Shown one piece after another: positions 1 to 6,982 of a stretch of 16,137 bases of DNA; the stretch's first letter is position 1, and each line of letters starts with the position of its first letter. The notes beneath the pieces were generated by a model, which saw only the letters and a program-made list of their open reading frames with translations, searched no databases and had not been told where the DNA came from. Source of the stretch: JAKAWM01 sp049966695 (GTDB lineage: Bacteria > Actinomycetota > Acidimicrobiia > Acidimicrobiales > Palsa-688); contig JBMFUG010000063.1 in assembly GCA_049966695.1 (NCBI GenBank), positions 1-16,137 of the forward strand. Reading direction: 5' to 3'. The position numbers and the translations under genes are program-made.

Positions 1-151
1 GTGCAGAAACCGTGGCACTGGTCAGAGCTGCGCGCAAGTCGGGCGAAGCCCTAAGCAGCTTTGCGAAGCCGTCCAGCTCGCCAGCCACCGAAGCGATGTC
101 GGCTTGGCTCTCGAAAACGGCCTCCGCATAGCCCCAGACCCGTTCGCGCAC
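1..151 (-). CDS. atpH: ATP synthase F1 delta subunit, N-terminal part (cut by window edge)
   Basis: Only the first 50 codons are present. The minus strand reads (M)RERVWGYAEAVFESQADIA, followed by a helix containing ELDGFAKLLRASPDLRAAL. The YAEAVFE motif near the N-terminus, then an acidic helix and a 'L..SPDLRA.L' segment, is typical of the delta/OSCP subunit, which joins the F1 head to the b-subunit stalk. The start is a GTG whose G is the last base of the atpF TAG stop (TAGTG), so the two genes overlap by one base and are probably translationally coupled. No strong Shine-Dalgarno is visible, only AAGGT inside the end of atpF. Position directly after atpF matches the usual atpB-E-F-H order. 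The identification is firm, but nothing can be said about the missing C-terminal part. Confidence 0.88.
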   Translation of the reverse strand, partial: MRERVWGYAEAVFESQADIASVAGELDGFAKLLRASPDLRAALTSATVSA

Positions 152-708
152 TACGGCCCGACCTTGGCTGTACCTTCGGCTTGCGGCAGACCGCCCGGGT
201 TGGCGGCCATTTCAGCCTCCAGTTCAGCGAGCGCCTGCTCGACCAGTTGCTCTTGGTTGGCAAGCGTCAGCCCCTCCCCAAGCACCCTCTCGACCGCGGC
301 CATCACCAGTTCGGCAACCTGAGCCCGCAGTTGGTCACCAGCACGCCGCACAGACGCATCGATGTCGGAAGCGGCACGCGAAACGAGGCGACGGTACTCC
401 TCTTCACCCTGCTGGCGCAGTTCTTGGCGGGCTTGCTCGCCAAGTTTGGCCGCCTCGTCACGAAGTGACCTTGCCTCGGCACGCGCCTGCTCTATGGCCT
501 GTCGAGCCTCTTCTTCAGCTCGCTGAGCCCGCTCGCGCGCTTGGGCCGCTTCGCTGAGCGACCTCTCTATAGTCCGCTGGCGTTCTTCGACAGCACGGTT
601 CACATAGGGCAAGACCCACTTGGCGAGCACGCCGAGCACCCCGAGGAACGCCACCAGCTCCACGACAAAAGTGGTGTTGGGGACAAGGAAGTTGGATGAC
701 GCTATCAC
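151..708 (-). CDS. atpF: ATP synthase F0 subunit b
   Basis: This 185-residue protein is the peripheral stalk that holds F1 static against the rotating c-ring. One hydrophobic membrane segment lies at about residues 13-33 (VELVAFLGVLGVLAKWVLPY). It is followed by the family-typical sequence VNRAVEERQRTIERSLSEA and a long alanine/glutamate/arginine-rich helix to about residue 160 that should form the right-handed coiled coil. Length is normal for a b subunit. The start is GTG at 706-708. The AGGGG overlapping the atpE stop codon is a possible but distant ribosome site (about 13 nt). The gene follows atpE by 16 nt and overlaps atpH by one base. The C-terminus (residues about 165-185, PGGLPQAEGTAKVGP) is a short low-complexity tail without clear function. 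Confidence 0.95.
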   Translation of the reverse strand: MIASSNFLVPNTTFVVELVAFLGVLGVLAKWVLPYVNRAVEERQRTIERSLSEAAQARERAQRAEEEARQAIEQARAEARSLRDEAAKLGEQARQELRQQGEEEYRRLVSRAASDIDASVRRAGDQLRAQVAELVMAAVERVLGEGLTLANQEQLVEQALAELEAEMAANPGGLPQAEGTAKVGP

Positions 709-724
709 TGGTGGCTACAGGCCC

Positions 725-985
725 CTAACCAACGGCCAGCACGAACACGAACAGCGCTGTGAAAGCTAGGTTGATAAAGTACATGGCCTCCACCAAGCCG
801 ACGATGAGGAACATCGTGGAGTACAGGCGGCCTTGCACCTCGGGCTGGCGGGCAATGCCAGCGATCGTCTGGCTGCCGGCGAGGCCGTCGCCGACCGCAG
901 CGCCTATAGCCCCTCCACCGAGGGCCATACCCCCGCCAGCAAACGCACCGGCGAGCTCGATAGCTTTTTCCAGGCTTGCAGCCAT
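725..985 (-). CDS. atpE: ATP synthase F0 subunit c (c-ring, proton type)
   Basis: This 86-residue proteolipid forms two membrane helices joined by the conserved polar loop ARQPE (residues 45-49). Helix 1 carries the glycine-rich GGGMALGGGAIGAAVG packing motif. Helix 2 carries the ion-binding Glu66 in VGLVEAMYF. The residue after Glu66 is Ala, not Ser/Thr, and the sodium-type Gln/Ser ligands are not evident, so the ring is most likely proton-coupled. The sequence is strikingly close to the mycobacterial c subunit (GDG, ARQPE.QGRL, VGLVEA.YFINLAF.ALFVF), except that the second residue after the catalytic Glu is Met68 instead of Ala. A clear AGGAG lies 6 nt before the ATG, the best ribosome site in the operon, which fits the high c-subunit stoichiometry. 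It follows atpB by 30 nt. Confidence 0.97.
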   Translation of the reverse strand: MAASLEKAIELAGAFAGGGMALGGGAIGAAVGDGLAGSQTIAGIARQPEVQGRLYSTMFLIVGLVEAMYFINLAFTALFVFVLAVG

Positions 986-1015
986 TAGTTTCTCCTGTTG
1001 TTTTGTGGACGGGCG

Positions 1016-1750
1016 TCAGTGCCCTTCTTCGGTTACGGCGAACTGGTAGTAGAGGATAGTCAGCAGAGCAAAGATGAAGGCCTGGATGACCCCGATGAAC
1101 ATGTCGAAGAGCTTCCAGATGACGCTAAAGCCAATGGTGAAGGGAAATGCATATATAGGTATGGCCAAGAGGAGGGCGATCATGATGCCACCAGAGAAGA
1201 TGTTGCCAAAGAGCCGGAGCGAGAGCGTCACCGGTTTCATCAGCTCCTCGACCATCCGGATCGGCGCAAGGGCGCGTGGGGGCACGAAAAATGACCGCAC
1301 GTAGCCGCCAAGGCCTTTTCTCCGGATGCTGGCCGCATTGGTCAGCACGAACACCGTCGCCCCTAGCGCGTACGTCAGGTTGACGTCGGCGCTGGGCGAA
1401 GGCAGGTAATCGGTGTTGTGCCATAGGCCGGGAAAGACCTCTACCCAGTTGGAGGCCAGCACCAGGACGAAGATCGTGACCGCGATGGGCACCACATGGC
1501 GGTAGCCTGGCCCGAGGCCAGACTCCACTTGGTTGCCAGCCTCGCCCACGACGTACTCCCAGAACAGCTGCACCTTGTTGGGCACCGACGAGGTCACCTT
1601 GCGCCGAAGGTAAAAACCCAGGCCGAGCACTACTGCACAAGCGAGCGCGGTTGACCAGATGGTGTCGAGGTTGAACACCATCCCGGCGAAGCTGGCCGTG
1701 ACGTGGTCGCCTACGGGTATGGGCGGTACAGCAAGAGCTCGGCCCGTCAC
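1016..1750 (-). CDS. atpB: ATP synthase F0 subunit a
   Basis: Subunit a provides the two proton half-channels beside the c-ring. The essential arginine is in TLSLRLFGN (Arg179 when counted from the GTG chosen here). Other conserved parts are the ASNWVEVFPGL helix and the last two helices ending in FIFALLTILYYQFAVTEE. Length is 244 residues with five to six hydrophobic segments. The frame is open upstream to 1828, but that would overlap the AtpI-like gene by 77 bases. The GTG at 1748-1750 has GAGGAGGG ending 6 nt upstream and begins one base after the upstream stop (TGA G GTG), so it is the better start. The N-terminal HVTASFAGMVFNLDTIW is the usual periplasmic entry before helix 1. Confidence 0.95.
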   Translation of the reverse strand: MTGRALAVPPIPVGDHVTASFAGMVFNLDTIWSTALACAVVLGLGFYLRRKVTSSVPNKVQLFWEYVVGEAGNQVESGLGPGYRHVVPIAVTIFVLVLASNWVEVFPGLWHNTDYLPSPSADVNLTYALGATVFVLTNAASIRRKGLGGYVRSFFVPPRALAPIRMVEELMKPVTLSLRLFGNIFSGGIMIALLLAIPIYAFPFTIGFSVIWKLFDMFIGVIQAFIFALLTILYYQFAVTEEGH

Positions 1751-1751
1751 C

Positions 1752-2240
1752 TCAGCCCTCCTCGTCAGTCGCTTCAGGGCTGGGGGGCGGCGTGCTGGCA
1801 CTGAGCGTGCCGCCGGAAAGCTGTGCACGCTGGTAGCGCCACACCGCAGCCAGAGCGTTGGCCATCAGCAAAACCTGGAAGAGCACGAGGCCACCGACCA
1901 TGCCGAAGCCCATGGGCCGGACGAAGAACAACAGCGCGAAGGCAATGACCGTAATGGCGCCGAGGCGAGCGGCCACGCTGCCAAAGTACGGCTTGCGCTC
2001 GATCCGGCCAGCGCTGGTGCTGTAGCGGACCGTGGACAGCTGGAAGAGCCGGTGGTTGGCAACGGCACCGCCAAGGCCGAACAAGACCCCGACCCCCGCC
2101 AGCACCTGGCCCACTAGCACCGTGACCGCCAAGGCCACGAGGGCTACCACGACGGATGACACGAGCGTCCGCCGCACAACGGCGTCAACCTGCAGTACAG
2201 GAAAGTCTGTGAGCATAGGTTGAGTCCTCGCTTGTCTCAT
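1752..2240 (-). CDS. atpI: AtpI-like small membrane protein of the ATP synthase operon
   Basis: This 162-residue hydrophobic protein sits directly upstream of atpB, where actinobacteria carry the 'ATP synthase protein I' gene (Rv1303 in M. tuberculosis). About four membrane segments are visible: roughly residues 26-46, 48-66, 93-109 and 113-133. They are separated by a basic loop RIERKPYFGSVAARLG, and a Pro/Ser/Glu-rich tail follows. AtpI proteins are thought to help c-ring assembly and are not part of the final enzyme. Two starts are possible. ATG at 2238-2240 has AGGG 6 nt upstream, and ATG at 2214-2216 has GAGG about 9 nt upstream and gives a protein eight residues shorter. The stop is one base before the atpB GTG. 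The family call rests on position and topology more than on sharp motifs. Confidence 0.75.
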   Translation of the reverse strand: MRQARTQPMLTDFPVLQVDAVVRRTLVSSVVVALVALAVTVLVGQVLAGVGVLFGLGGAVANHRLFQLSTVRYSTSAGRIERKPYFGSVAARLGAITVIAFALLFFVRPMGFGMVGGLVLFQVLLMANALAAVWRYQRAQLSGGTLSASTPPPSPEATDEEG

Positions 2241-2406
2241 CGTTCGCCCTGAGCGGCACCAGCTCAGCGGCAGCGTACGCCCGTTGGAGAGCAGCAGTAT
2301 GTTACTAGCCTCGCTCCTCCGAGAACAGTTTTATGCTATTGACCTCGTCGGCTCGGTCCCGTAGGGCCTGTTGTCACTTGACGAAAGGGCCCGGTGGCCC
2401 CAAGGG
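2241..2406 (-). promoter_or_regulatory. Gap between the AtpZ-like and atpI genes with small competing hairpins
   Basis: This 166-nt gap is the longest inside the ATP synthase cluster, so an internal promoter for atpI-atpB-E-F-H is plausible. Just after the AtpZ-like stop the transcript can form GGGCC-ACCG-GGCCC (2387-2400) followed by TTTCG, a weak terminator-like hairpin. The same GGGCCC can instead pair with GGCCC at 2364-2368, enclosing a GTCA..TGAC dyad. Nearer atpI there is an AT-richer patch (about 2322-2345, containing CATAAAA) that could hold a -10 element, but I see no matching -35 at normal spacing. These are observed dyads; any regulatory role is inference. Confidence 0.3.
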
Positions 2407-2646
2407 CTAACCGTAGCGGCGTAGCTCTGCGCGCGTAGCAAGAACCCCCACAGCGATGCCGGCGACCAAGCCGACTAGGAGAAAGGCCGGCAAGGTCCCG
2501 AGAGCCCGGTCTACCAGCCACCCAAGGGCGCCCCCACCTAGCAGGCAAAAAGCATTAAGCATCCCTATACCTGCATATGCGAGAGGCCCGGGGTACTGTC
2601 GTCCCGGCCTGTCCCCGGTCGGGAGCTCGGGTTGACCGTCGCTCAT
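2407..2646 (-). CDS. AtpZ/AtpI-family small membrane protein
   Basis: From the ATG at 2644-2646 this is a 79-residue protein. After a polar N-terminus (about 20 residues) there are two membrane helices: YAGIGMLNAFCLLGGGALGWLVDRAL at about 23-48 and PAFLLVGLVAGIAVGVLATR. A short basic end (AELRRYG) follows. The pattern helix, GxLxGWLVDRxLG, second helix with GxxxGxxxG, charged end is that of the AtpZ family found at the head of many atp operons, sometimes described as a Mg2+/Ca2+-related or assembly factor. The frame is open to 2727, but the upstream stretch is low-complexity and the MSDGQPELP start fits the family better. No good Shine-Dalgarno is seen before either start. It lies between the sugar transferase gene and atpI. 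Confidence 0.65.
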   Translation of the reverse strand: MSDGQPELPTGDRPGRQYPGPLAYAGIGMLNAFCLLGGGALGWLVDRALGTLPAFLLVGLVAGIAVGVLATRAELRRYG

Positions 2647-2772
2647 GGCGGCCCGGCAAGACAAACGTGGCTCCAATGCACGCCACGGGCAGCTTAGCCG
2701 CAGTCGCCCTAATTGAACTAGCAGCAAGTGGGCGGCCCAAAGCAGGCGCCGGCTGCGACAGCACGCAAGCCC
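2647..2772 (-). other. Gap upstream of the AtpZ-like gene, no clear signal
   Basis: This is 126 nt between the transferase stop and the AtpZ-like ATG. It contains an AT-richer patch (TAGTTCAATTAGG near 2708-2720) that could belong to a promoter, but no -35/-10 pair with convincing spacing and no terminator with a T-run are visible. Confidence 0.3.
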
Positions 2773-4122
2773 TCACCGCCCCGGCTGACGGCTCCCGAGG
2801 GGGGGTGTCTGGTCGGGGTCTTCCCTTTTGTGCGGCCATCGAGCCACGGTCGCATTGCTGCGGATAGCCTGGCCCCGTCGGTGCCGGGGACCGTCGGGCG
2901 GCCGGTCCTGGCCAGGCCGTGGTGACCCGTGCTCCCCGTTGACGTTATCGGCCCCATTGGCTTGGTCGCCCCCACGGGCGCGGTGGCTGCCTGACCTGGC
3001 GAGGTGCCTGCTGCCGTTGGCACGAGCGGGCACCCGGCCCCTGGGGGCAAAGAGGGTGTACAAAAGGACTGCCAACGCTCCTACTGCTATGGGGGGTATG
3101 TAGTTGTGCGAGTTGGTCACCCCTGGCCATAGCACCAAGCCCGAAAGCAGCGCTGTCCACGCCCAAAGTACGAGCACCGCATGGCGGTGCCCGTGACCGA
3201 GCCGCATTAGGCGATGGTGAAGGTGGTTGATGTCTGCGACAGCCGGGCTTGTACGTTGGCCTGCACGGCGTAAGACGGCGAACACGATGTCGAACAGGGG
3301 GATCCCGAGTATGAAAAAGGGGATGATGATCGGGGAAAAGAAAAAGTAAGTGCGCCCGCTGAACTGGTAGCTGTCCTGGCCTACCACTGCCATCGTCGAG
3401 GCCGCCATCAACAGCCCGAGGAGCATGGCCCCACCGTCGCCCATGAATATCCGGGCCGGGTAGAAGTTATGGGGCAGGAAGCCCACGCAAACCCCGACTG
3501 CTATCACTGCGACCAAAGGGCCCGCATTGCCCGAGGTTATGTTGCCTACGGCGGCCAGCTGGTAGGCGTACACGACGAAGGCAGCGCCGCCGATAGCCAC
3601 CACTCCAGCTGCCAGCCCGTCCAGGCCGTCGATGAAGTTGATGGCATTGGCCATCACCGCTACCCAAAGGACCGTCGCGAAGGCGCTTAGGTTGGGGTCG
3701 AGCGAGACCGTGCCGGCCAGAGGCACGTGGAAAAAAAGCATGCTAACCCCGAAAAAGTAAAGGACCGTACCCGCCAGCACCTGGCCAGCCAACTTGGCAG
3801 GCGGCGACATCTCCTTTAGGTCGTCGGCGAGGCCTACAACGAAGATCACGGTGCCAGCGACCACAACTCCAAGTGGCGCAGAGTTGCCGCTGAACACGGG
3901 GCGGAAAGCGCCGAGCTGAGATGCCACGGCCATGGCGGCCAACAGGCCAAGGTACATGGCCGCACCCCCAGCCGTCGGGGTTGGGCGTTCGTGGACGCGG
4001 CGCTCGTCCGGCAGCACGATGATCGAGTTGCGCCGAGCTACGGCGCGCACGGCGAACGTCGCAAGCCAGGTGACGCTCGCGGCCACTACGAAGATGATCA
4101 TGTAGTCCCGGTAGCGGACCAA
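2773..4122 (-). CDS. wecA: Polyprenyl-phosphate GlcNAc-1-phosphate transferase (WecA/Rfe/TagO family)
   Basis: This membrane enzyme transfers a sugar-1-phosphate from a UDP-sugar to a C50/C55 polyprenyl phosphate, the first lipid-linked step of arabinogalactan, teichoic acid or O-antigen synthesis. About ten or eleven hydrophobic segments are seen. Family motifs are VGLADDLKE (Asp100-Asp101), NAINFIDGLDGLAAG (about 159-173), FLPHNFYPARIFMGDGG (Asp229) and the HLHHR box (about 300-304). The position between glyA and atp is that of rfe (Rv1302) in mycobacteria. The start chosen is TTG at 4120-4122, because a perfect AGGAGGTG lies 5 nt upstream. A GTG at 4126-4128 gives two more residues but overlaps that site, and ATG at 4099-4101 would be shorter. 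Residues about 359-449 form an unusual hydrophilic Arg/Gly/Pro/Asn-rich tail absent from typical family members. The donor sugar cannot be read from the sequence. Confidence 0.88.
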   Translation of the reverse strand: MVRYRDYMIIFVVAASVTWLATFAVRAVARRNSIIVLPDERRVHERPTPTAGGAAMYLGLLAAMAVASQLGAFRPVFSGNSAPLGVVVAGTVIFVVGLADDLKEMSPPAKLAGQVLAGTVLYFFGVSMLFFHVPLAGTVSLDPNLSAFATVLWVAVMANAINFIDGLDGLAAGVVAIGGAAFVVYAYQLAAVGNITSGNAGPLVAVIAVGVCVGFLPHNFYPARIFMGDGGAMLLGLLMAASTMAVVGQDSYQFSGRTYFFFSPIIIPFFILGIPLFDIVFAVLRRAGQRTSPAVADINHLHHRLMRLGHGHRHAVLVLWAWTALLSGLVLWPGVTNSHNYIPPIAVGALAVLLYTLFAPRGRVPARANGSRHLARSGSHRARGGDQANGADNVNGEHGSPRPGQDRPPDGPRHRRGQAIRSNATVARWPHKREDPDQTPPLGSRQPGR

Positions 4123-4158
4123 GCGCACCTCCTGGCACTTCTGGCGCCAAGATCCGAG

Positions 4159-4183
4159 GCGCCTGTAAGCCAGGCGCGCTTAC
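4159..4183 (-). promoter_or_regulatory. Alternative hairpins between glyA and the wecA-type gene
   Basis: In the 65-nt gap, GCGCCTG (4159-4165) pairs perfectly with CAGGCGC (4171-4177) across a 5-nt loop. The loop itself, with its neighbour (GTAAGC, 4165-4170), pairs perfectly with GCTTAC (4178-4183). The two stems compete for the same bases. There is no T-run, so it is not a standard intrinsic terminator. Attenuation, mRNA processing or a protein site are possible roles. Confidence 0.4.
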
Positions 4184-4187
4184 ATCG

Positions 4188-5432
4188 TCAGGGGTAGGGC
4201 GTGAACTTCGAGCACAGCGTGGCTACCTCCTCGCGCACGGCCCTGCACTCGTCCTCTAGGTCTTGCGGGCTACCGCCCGCCGCCGCCAAGACACGCCGGA
4301 TGAGCGTTGCCACGACGGCCATCTCCGGCTCCCGCATACCGGTAGTTGTCATCGCAGCCGTACCCATGCGCAAGCCACTGGTGACAAACGGCGACCGTGG
4401 GTCACCTGGGATCTGGTTCCTGTTGAGCGTGATGCCCGCCCGGTCAAGCGCCTCTTGGGCTGCCTTGCCTGTCAGCTCCGGGTCGAAAGTGCGCAGGTCG
4501 ACCAAGAGCAGGTGGTTGTCCGTGCCCCCGGAAACGATGCGGAAGCCCTCAGCGGCCAGCGCGCTGGCCAAAGCGCGCGAGTTGTCCACGACATGACGGG
4601 CATAGTCCGCGAACTCAGGTTGGGACGCTTCAAAAAAGGCCACTGCCTTGGCCGCGATGACATGTTCTAGCGGCCCCCCTTGAAGACCGGGGAACACGCT
4701 CTTGTCGATAGCGGGGGCCAAGTCGGCCCGGCACAATATGCAGCCACCTCGCGGGCCACGCAGGGTCTTGTGAGTAGTCAACGTCACGATGTCCGCATAG
4801 GGGACCGGGTTGGGGTGCACGCCACCAGCCACCAGCCCAGCTATGTGCGCGGCATCGAACAAGAGCAGCGCGCCCACCGAGTCGGCTATGCGACGGAGCG
4901 GCTCTGGGTCGATCACCCTGGGGTAAGCCGTAGCACCAGCCACTATGAGCTTGGGCCGGTGCCGCTCGGCCAGGTCAGCTAGGGCTGCCAGGTCGATGCG
5001 CTCGTCGCTTTTGGTTACCCCGTAACTGACGAAGTTGTAGAGGCGCCCGCTCGCGTTGACCGGGGACCCGTGGGTGAGGTGGCCACCTTGGTCAAGACGC
5101 ATCCCTAGCACGGTGTCGCCCGGCTCAAGCACCGCCAAGTAGGCCGCCAAGTTGGCGTTGGCACCCGAGTGCGGCTGGACGTTTGCGTGCTCGGCACCGA
5201 ACAGCTGGCAGGCACGCTGCCGTGCCAGCTCCTCGACCTGGTCGATGACGAAGTTGCCACCATAGTACCGCCGGCCGGGGTAGCCCTCGGAGTACTTGTT
5301 GGTGAGCACTGAGCCAGTCGCCTCCATCACGGCCCGTGAGGCAAAGTTCTCCGAGGCGATCAGCTGAAGGGTGGTGTTCTGACGCTCCCGCTCCGCTTCA
5401 ATGATCGAAAAAAGCTCGCGGTCAACTTGCAC
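4188..5432 (-). CDS. glyA: Serine hydroxymethyltransferase
   Basis: This PLP enzyme converts serine and tetrahydrofolate to glycine and methylene-tetrahydrofolate, the main one-carbon source. With the GTG at 5430-5432 it has 414 residues, the normal length. Motifs in order are RQNTTLQLIASENFAS near the N-terminus, NKYSEGYPGRRYYGG, HSGANANLAAY, the PLP-binding FDAAHIAGLVAGG (Asp193, His196) and the Schiff-base lysine in TLTTHKTLRGPRGG (Lys222). The frame is open further to 5480, but that part overlaps the end of the upstream tsaC-type gene and does not resemble the family. The GTG start lies 11 nt after the upstream stop, with only a weak AGG about 10 nt before it. glyA in this place is also seen in Streptomyces clusters. 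No missing catalytic residue was noticed. Confidence 0.96.
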   Translation of the reverse strand: MQVDRELFSIIEAERERQNTTLQLIASENFASRAVMEATGSVLTNKYSEGYPGRRYYGGNFVIDQVEELARQRACQLFGAEHANVQPHSGANANLAAYLAVLEPGDTVLGMRLDQGGHLTHGSPVNASGRLYNFVSYGVTKSDERIDLAALADLAERHRPKLIVAGATAYPRVIDPEPLRRIADSVGALLLFDAAHIAGLVAGGVHPNPVPYADIVTLTTHKTLRGPRGGCILCRADLAPAIDKSVFPGLQGGPLEHVIAAKAVAFFEASQPEFADYARHVVDNSRALASALAAEGFRIVSGGTDNHLLLVDLRTFDPELTGKAAQEALDRAGITLNRNQIPGDPRSPFVTSGLRMGTAAMTTTGMREPEMAVVATLIRRVLAAAGGSPQDLEDECRAVREEVATLCSKFTPYP

Positions 5433-5443
5433 TGGTGCAAAGC

Positions 5444-6085
5444 CTACCCGCCAGAGATGACAGCAGCCATTTCCGCCCACGCAAGCGGGCCGACGCGCAG
5501 TTGCTTCGGGCGCTCCCCGGTGCAGTCCACGACGTTGGAGGACAACCCCGCGCAGGTGCCTCCGTCGAGGACCACCGCCACCTCTGTGCCCAGTTCTGCG
5601 GCAACGGCTTGGGCGCTAGTGAGCGGAGGTTGCCCGTGGCGGTTGGCGCTTGTGGCGGCCACCGGGCCGGCGGCGGCGCAGATCGCCAGCGGCACTGGGT
5701 GAGCTGGACAGCGGATGCCTATCGTCGCATCGTCCTCGCCCAAGTCCGCTGCCAAATCTGGGCGGCGCGGCAGCACGATGGTGAGGGGACCTGGCCAGAA
5801 CCTCTCCATCAAGCGACGGGCAGCAGCCGGGACCGCGGTACAAAGCGACAGCGCCTGCTCCTCCCCAGCGACCAGCACCGGTAGCTCCAAACGCCGGGGC
5901 CTGCCCTTCAGCCGGAACAACCGATCTGACGCACCGGTACGAAATGGGTCAGCCGCTAACCCATAAACGGTGTCAGTCGGGATGGCGATGATGTCCCCCG
6001 CCGCCAGGGACCCCACCCCAATGTCTATGGCCGCAGCAGGCGGCGGGTCGCCCTTCGCGTCGACGATCGGCATCCTCGGCAACAT
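5444..6085 (-). CDS. tsaC: L-threonylcarbamoyladenylate synthase (TsaC/Sua5/YwlC family)
   Basis: This enzyme makes threonylcarbamoyl-AMP from threonine, bicarbonate and ATP for the universal t6A37 modification of ANN-decoding tRNAs. The 213-residue protein is a single YrdC domain without the extra Sua5 domain. Visible motifs are IIAIPTDTVYGLAADP, the KGRPRR basic stretch, FWPGPLTIVLPRR, TIGIRCPAHP and the nucleotide-contacting PVAATSANRHGQP. The frame is open to 6265, but that extension overlaps prmC. The first usable ATG after the prmC stop is 6083-6085 (GAGAAAG a few nt upstream), and another ATG lies at 6071-6073. The gap to prmC is about 30 nt. It occupies the position of Rv1301, which is assigned to the same family. 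Confidence 0.92.
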   Translation of the reverse strand: MLPRMPIVDAKGDPPPAAAIDIGVGSLAAGDIIAIPTDTVYGLAADPFRTGASDRLFRLKGRPRRLELPVLVAGEEQALSLCTAVPAAARRLMERFWPGPLTIVLPRRPDLAADLGEDDATIGIRCPAHPVPLAICAAAGPVAATSANRHGQPPLTSAQAVAAELGTEVAVVLDGGTCAGLSSNVVDCTGERPKQLRVGPLAWAEMAAVISGG

Positions 6086-6114
6086 AGTAGCTTTCTCGGC
6101 TATGCGCGCCTCAG

Positions 6115-6966
6115 CTATCTCCGCGCGACCAGTACCCGGTCCCGGCCAGCCAGGTCCTGGCGGACAATAGCTTCGTTGAAGCCGGCCTCCCGGGCTAACG
6201 CCAAAGCAGCGGAGGCTCGGTGCGGGGCGATCTCGGCCACCAGCGCTGACTCCGGACGAAGCCAACGAGGCGCCTCCGACAAGATTGCCTCTAGCGCCTC
6301 GAGGCCACTAGGGCCGGCCACCAAGGCCCCCGAAGGCTCCCAAGCCGCCACTTCTCCGGGGAGGGCCGGTAGCTCGTGCTCGGCTATGTACGGAGGGTTC
6401 GTGACTGTCAAGCTCACCGCACCAGCCAGTTCTTCAGGGAGCGCCGACCACCAGTCGCCCTCGACGAGCCGCACCCGTCCCGCCGCCAGTGCCCCGGCGC
6501 CGGCCAAATTGGCCGAAGCCACAGCGAGCGCGTCCTGAGACACGTCAGTAGCCCAAACCTCCACCCGGACGTTCTCGACCGCCAGGGAAATTGCGATGGC
6601 ACCCGAGCCTGTGCCGAGGTCGACAGCTACGGCCGGCTCGGCCCCTAGGCGCTCCAGCTCCCCAAGGGCCACCCCCACCACCACCTCTGTCTCGGGGCGA
6701 GGGATGAGGACCCGACGGTCAACCAACAGGTCAAGGTGCCGGAACGCCCAGTGGCCCAGGACGTACTGCACTGGCTCGCCCGAGCACCTGCGCTCGACCA
6801 TGGAGGTAAACCTGCTTGCGCTGGCAGCCGGTGCCTGCTCGTCCAAGACGGCTGGCCAGGCACCACCGCTCGCTTCTTCCAAGAACCACCGCGCCACCCG
6901 GTGGTCACCGAGCCGGTCGGCTGCCGAGTAATAAAGTGCACGCCAGAGAGGCTGGTGCTGTGCCAT
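6115..6966 (-). CDS. prmC: Release factor N5-glutamine methyltransferase
   Basis: PrmC (HemK) methylates the glutamine of the GGQ motif in peptide release factors, using S-adenosylmethionine. The 283-residue protein has the family's N-terminal helical domain including the RRCSGEPVQYVLGHWAF segment. Next comes RRVLIPRPETEVVV, then the SAM-binding VDLGTGSGAIAISLA (about 114-128), and the catalytic TNPPYI motif (about residues 189-194) that holds the substrate glutamine. The ATG at 6964-6966 starts 16 nt after the prfA stop. No Shine-Dalgarno is evident, but a small GCTGA-CGT-TCAGC dyad lies in the gap, and translation may depend on coupling to prfA. The neighbour prfA encodes its substrate. Length and motifs are normal. 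Confidence 0.95.
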   Translation of the reverse strand: MAQHQPLWRALYYSAADRLGDHRVARWFLEEASGGAWPAVLDEQAPAASASRFTSMVERRCSGEPVQYVLGHWAFRHLDLLVDRRVLIPRPETEVVVGVALGELERLGAEPAVAVDLGTGSGAIAISLAVENVRVEVWATDVSQDALAVASANLAGAGALAAGRVRLVEGDWWSALPEELAGAVSLTVTNPPYIAEHELPALPGEVAAWEPSGALVAGPSGLEALEAILSEAPRWLRPESALVAEIAPHRASAALALAREAGFNEAIVRQDLAGRDRVLVARR

Positions 6967-6982
6967 AACGCTGAACGTCAGC

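Noticed and set aside
1751..1828. Longer atpB beginning at 1828
   Set aside because: The extension overlaps the atpI-like gene, is Arg/Pro-rich and not family-like, while the GTG at 1750 has a strong ribosome site.
2718..3050. Separate small gene of 110 codons overlapping the WecA-type tail
   Set aside because: Low-complexity sequence with no motif, overlapping the transferase in another frame; more likely a GC-driven shadow.
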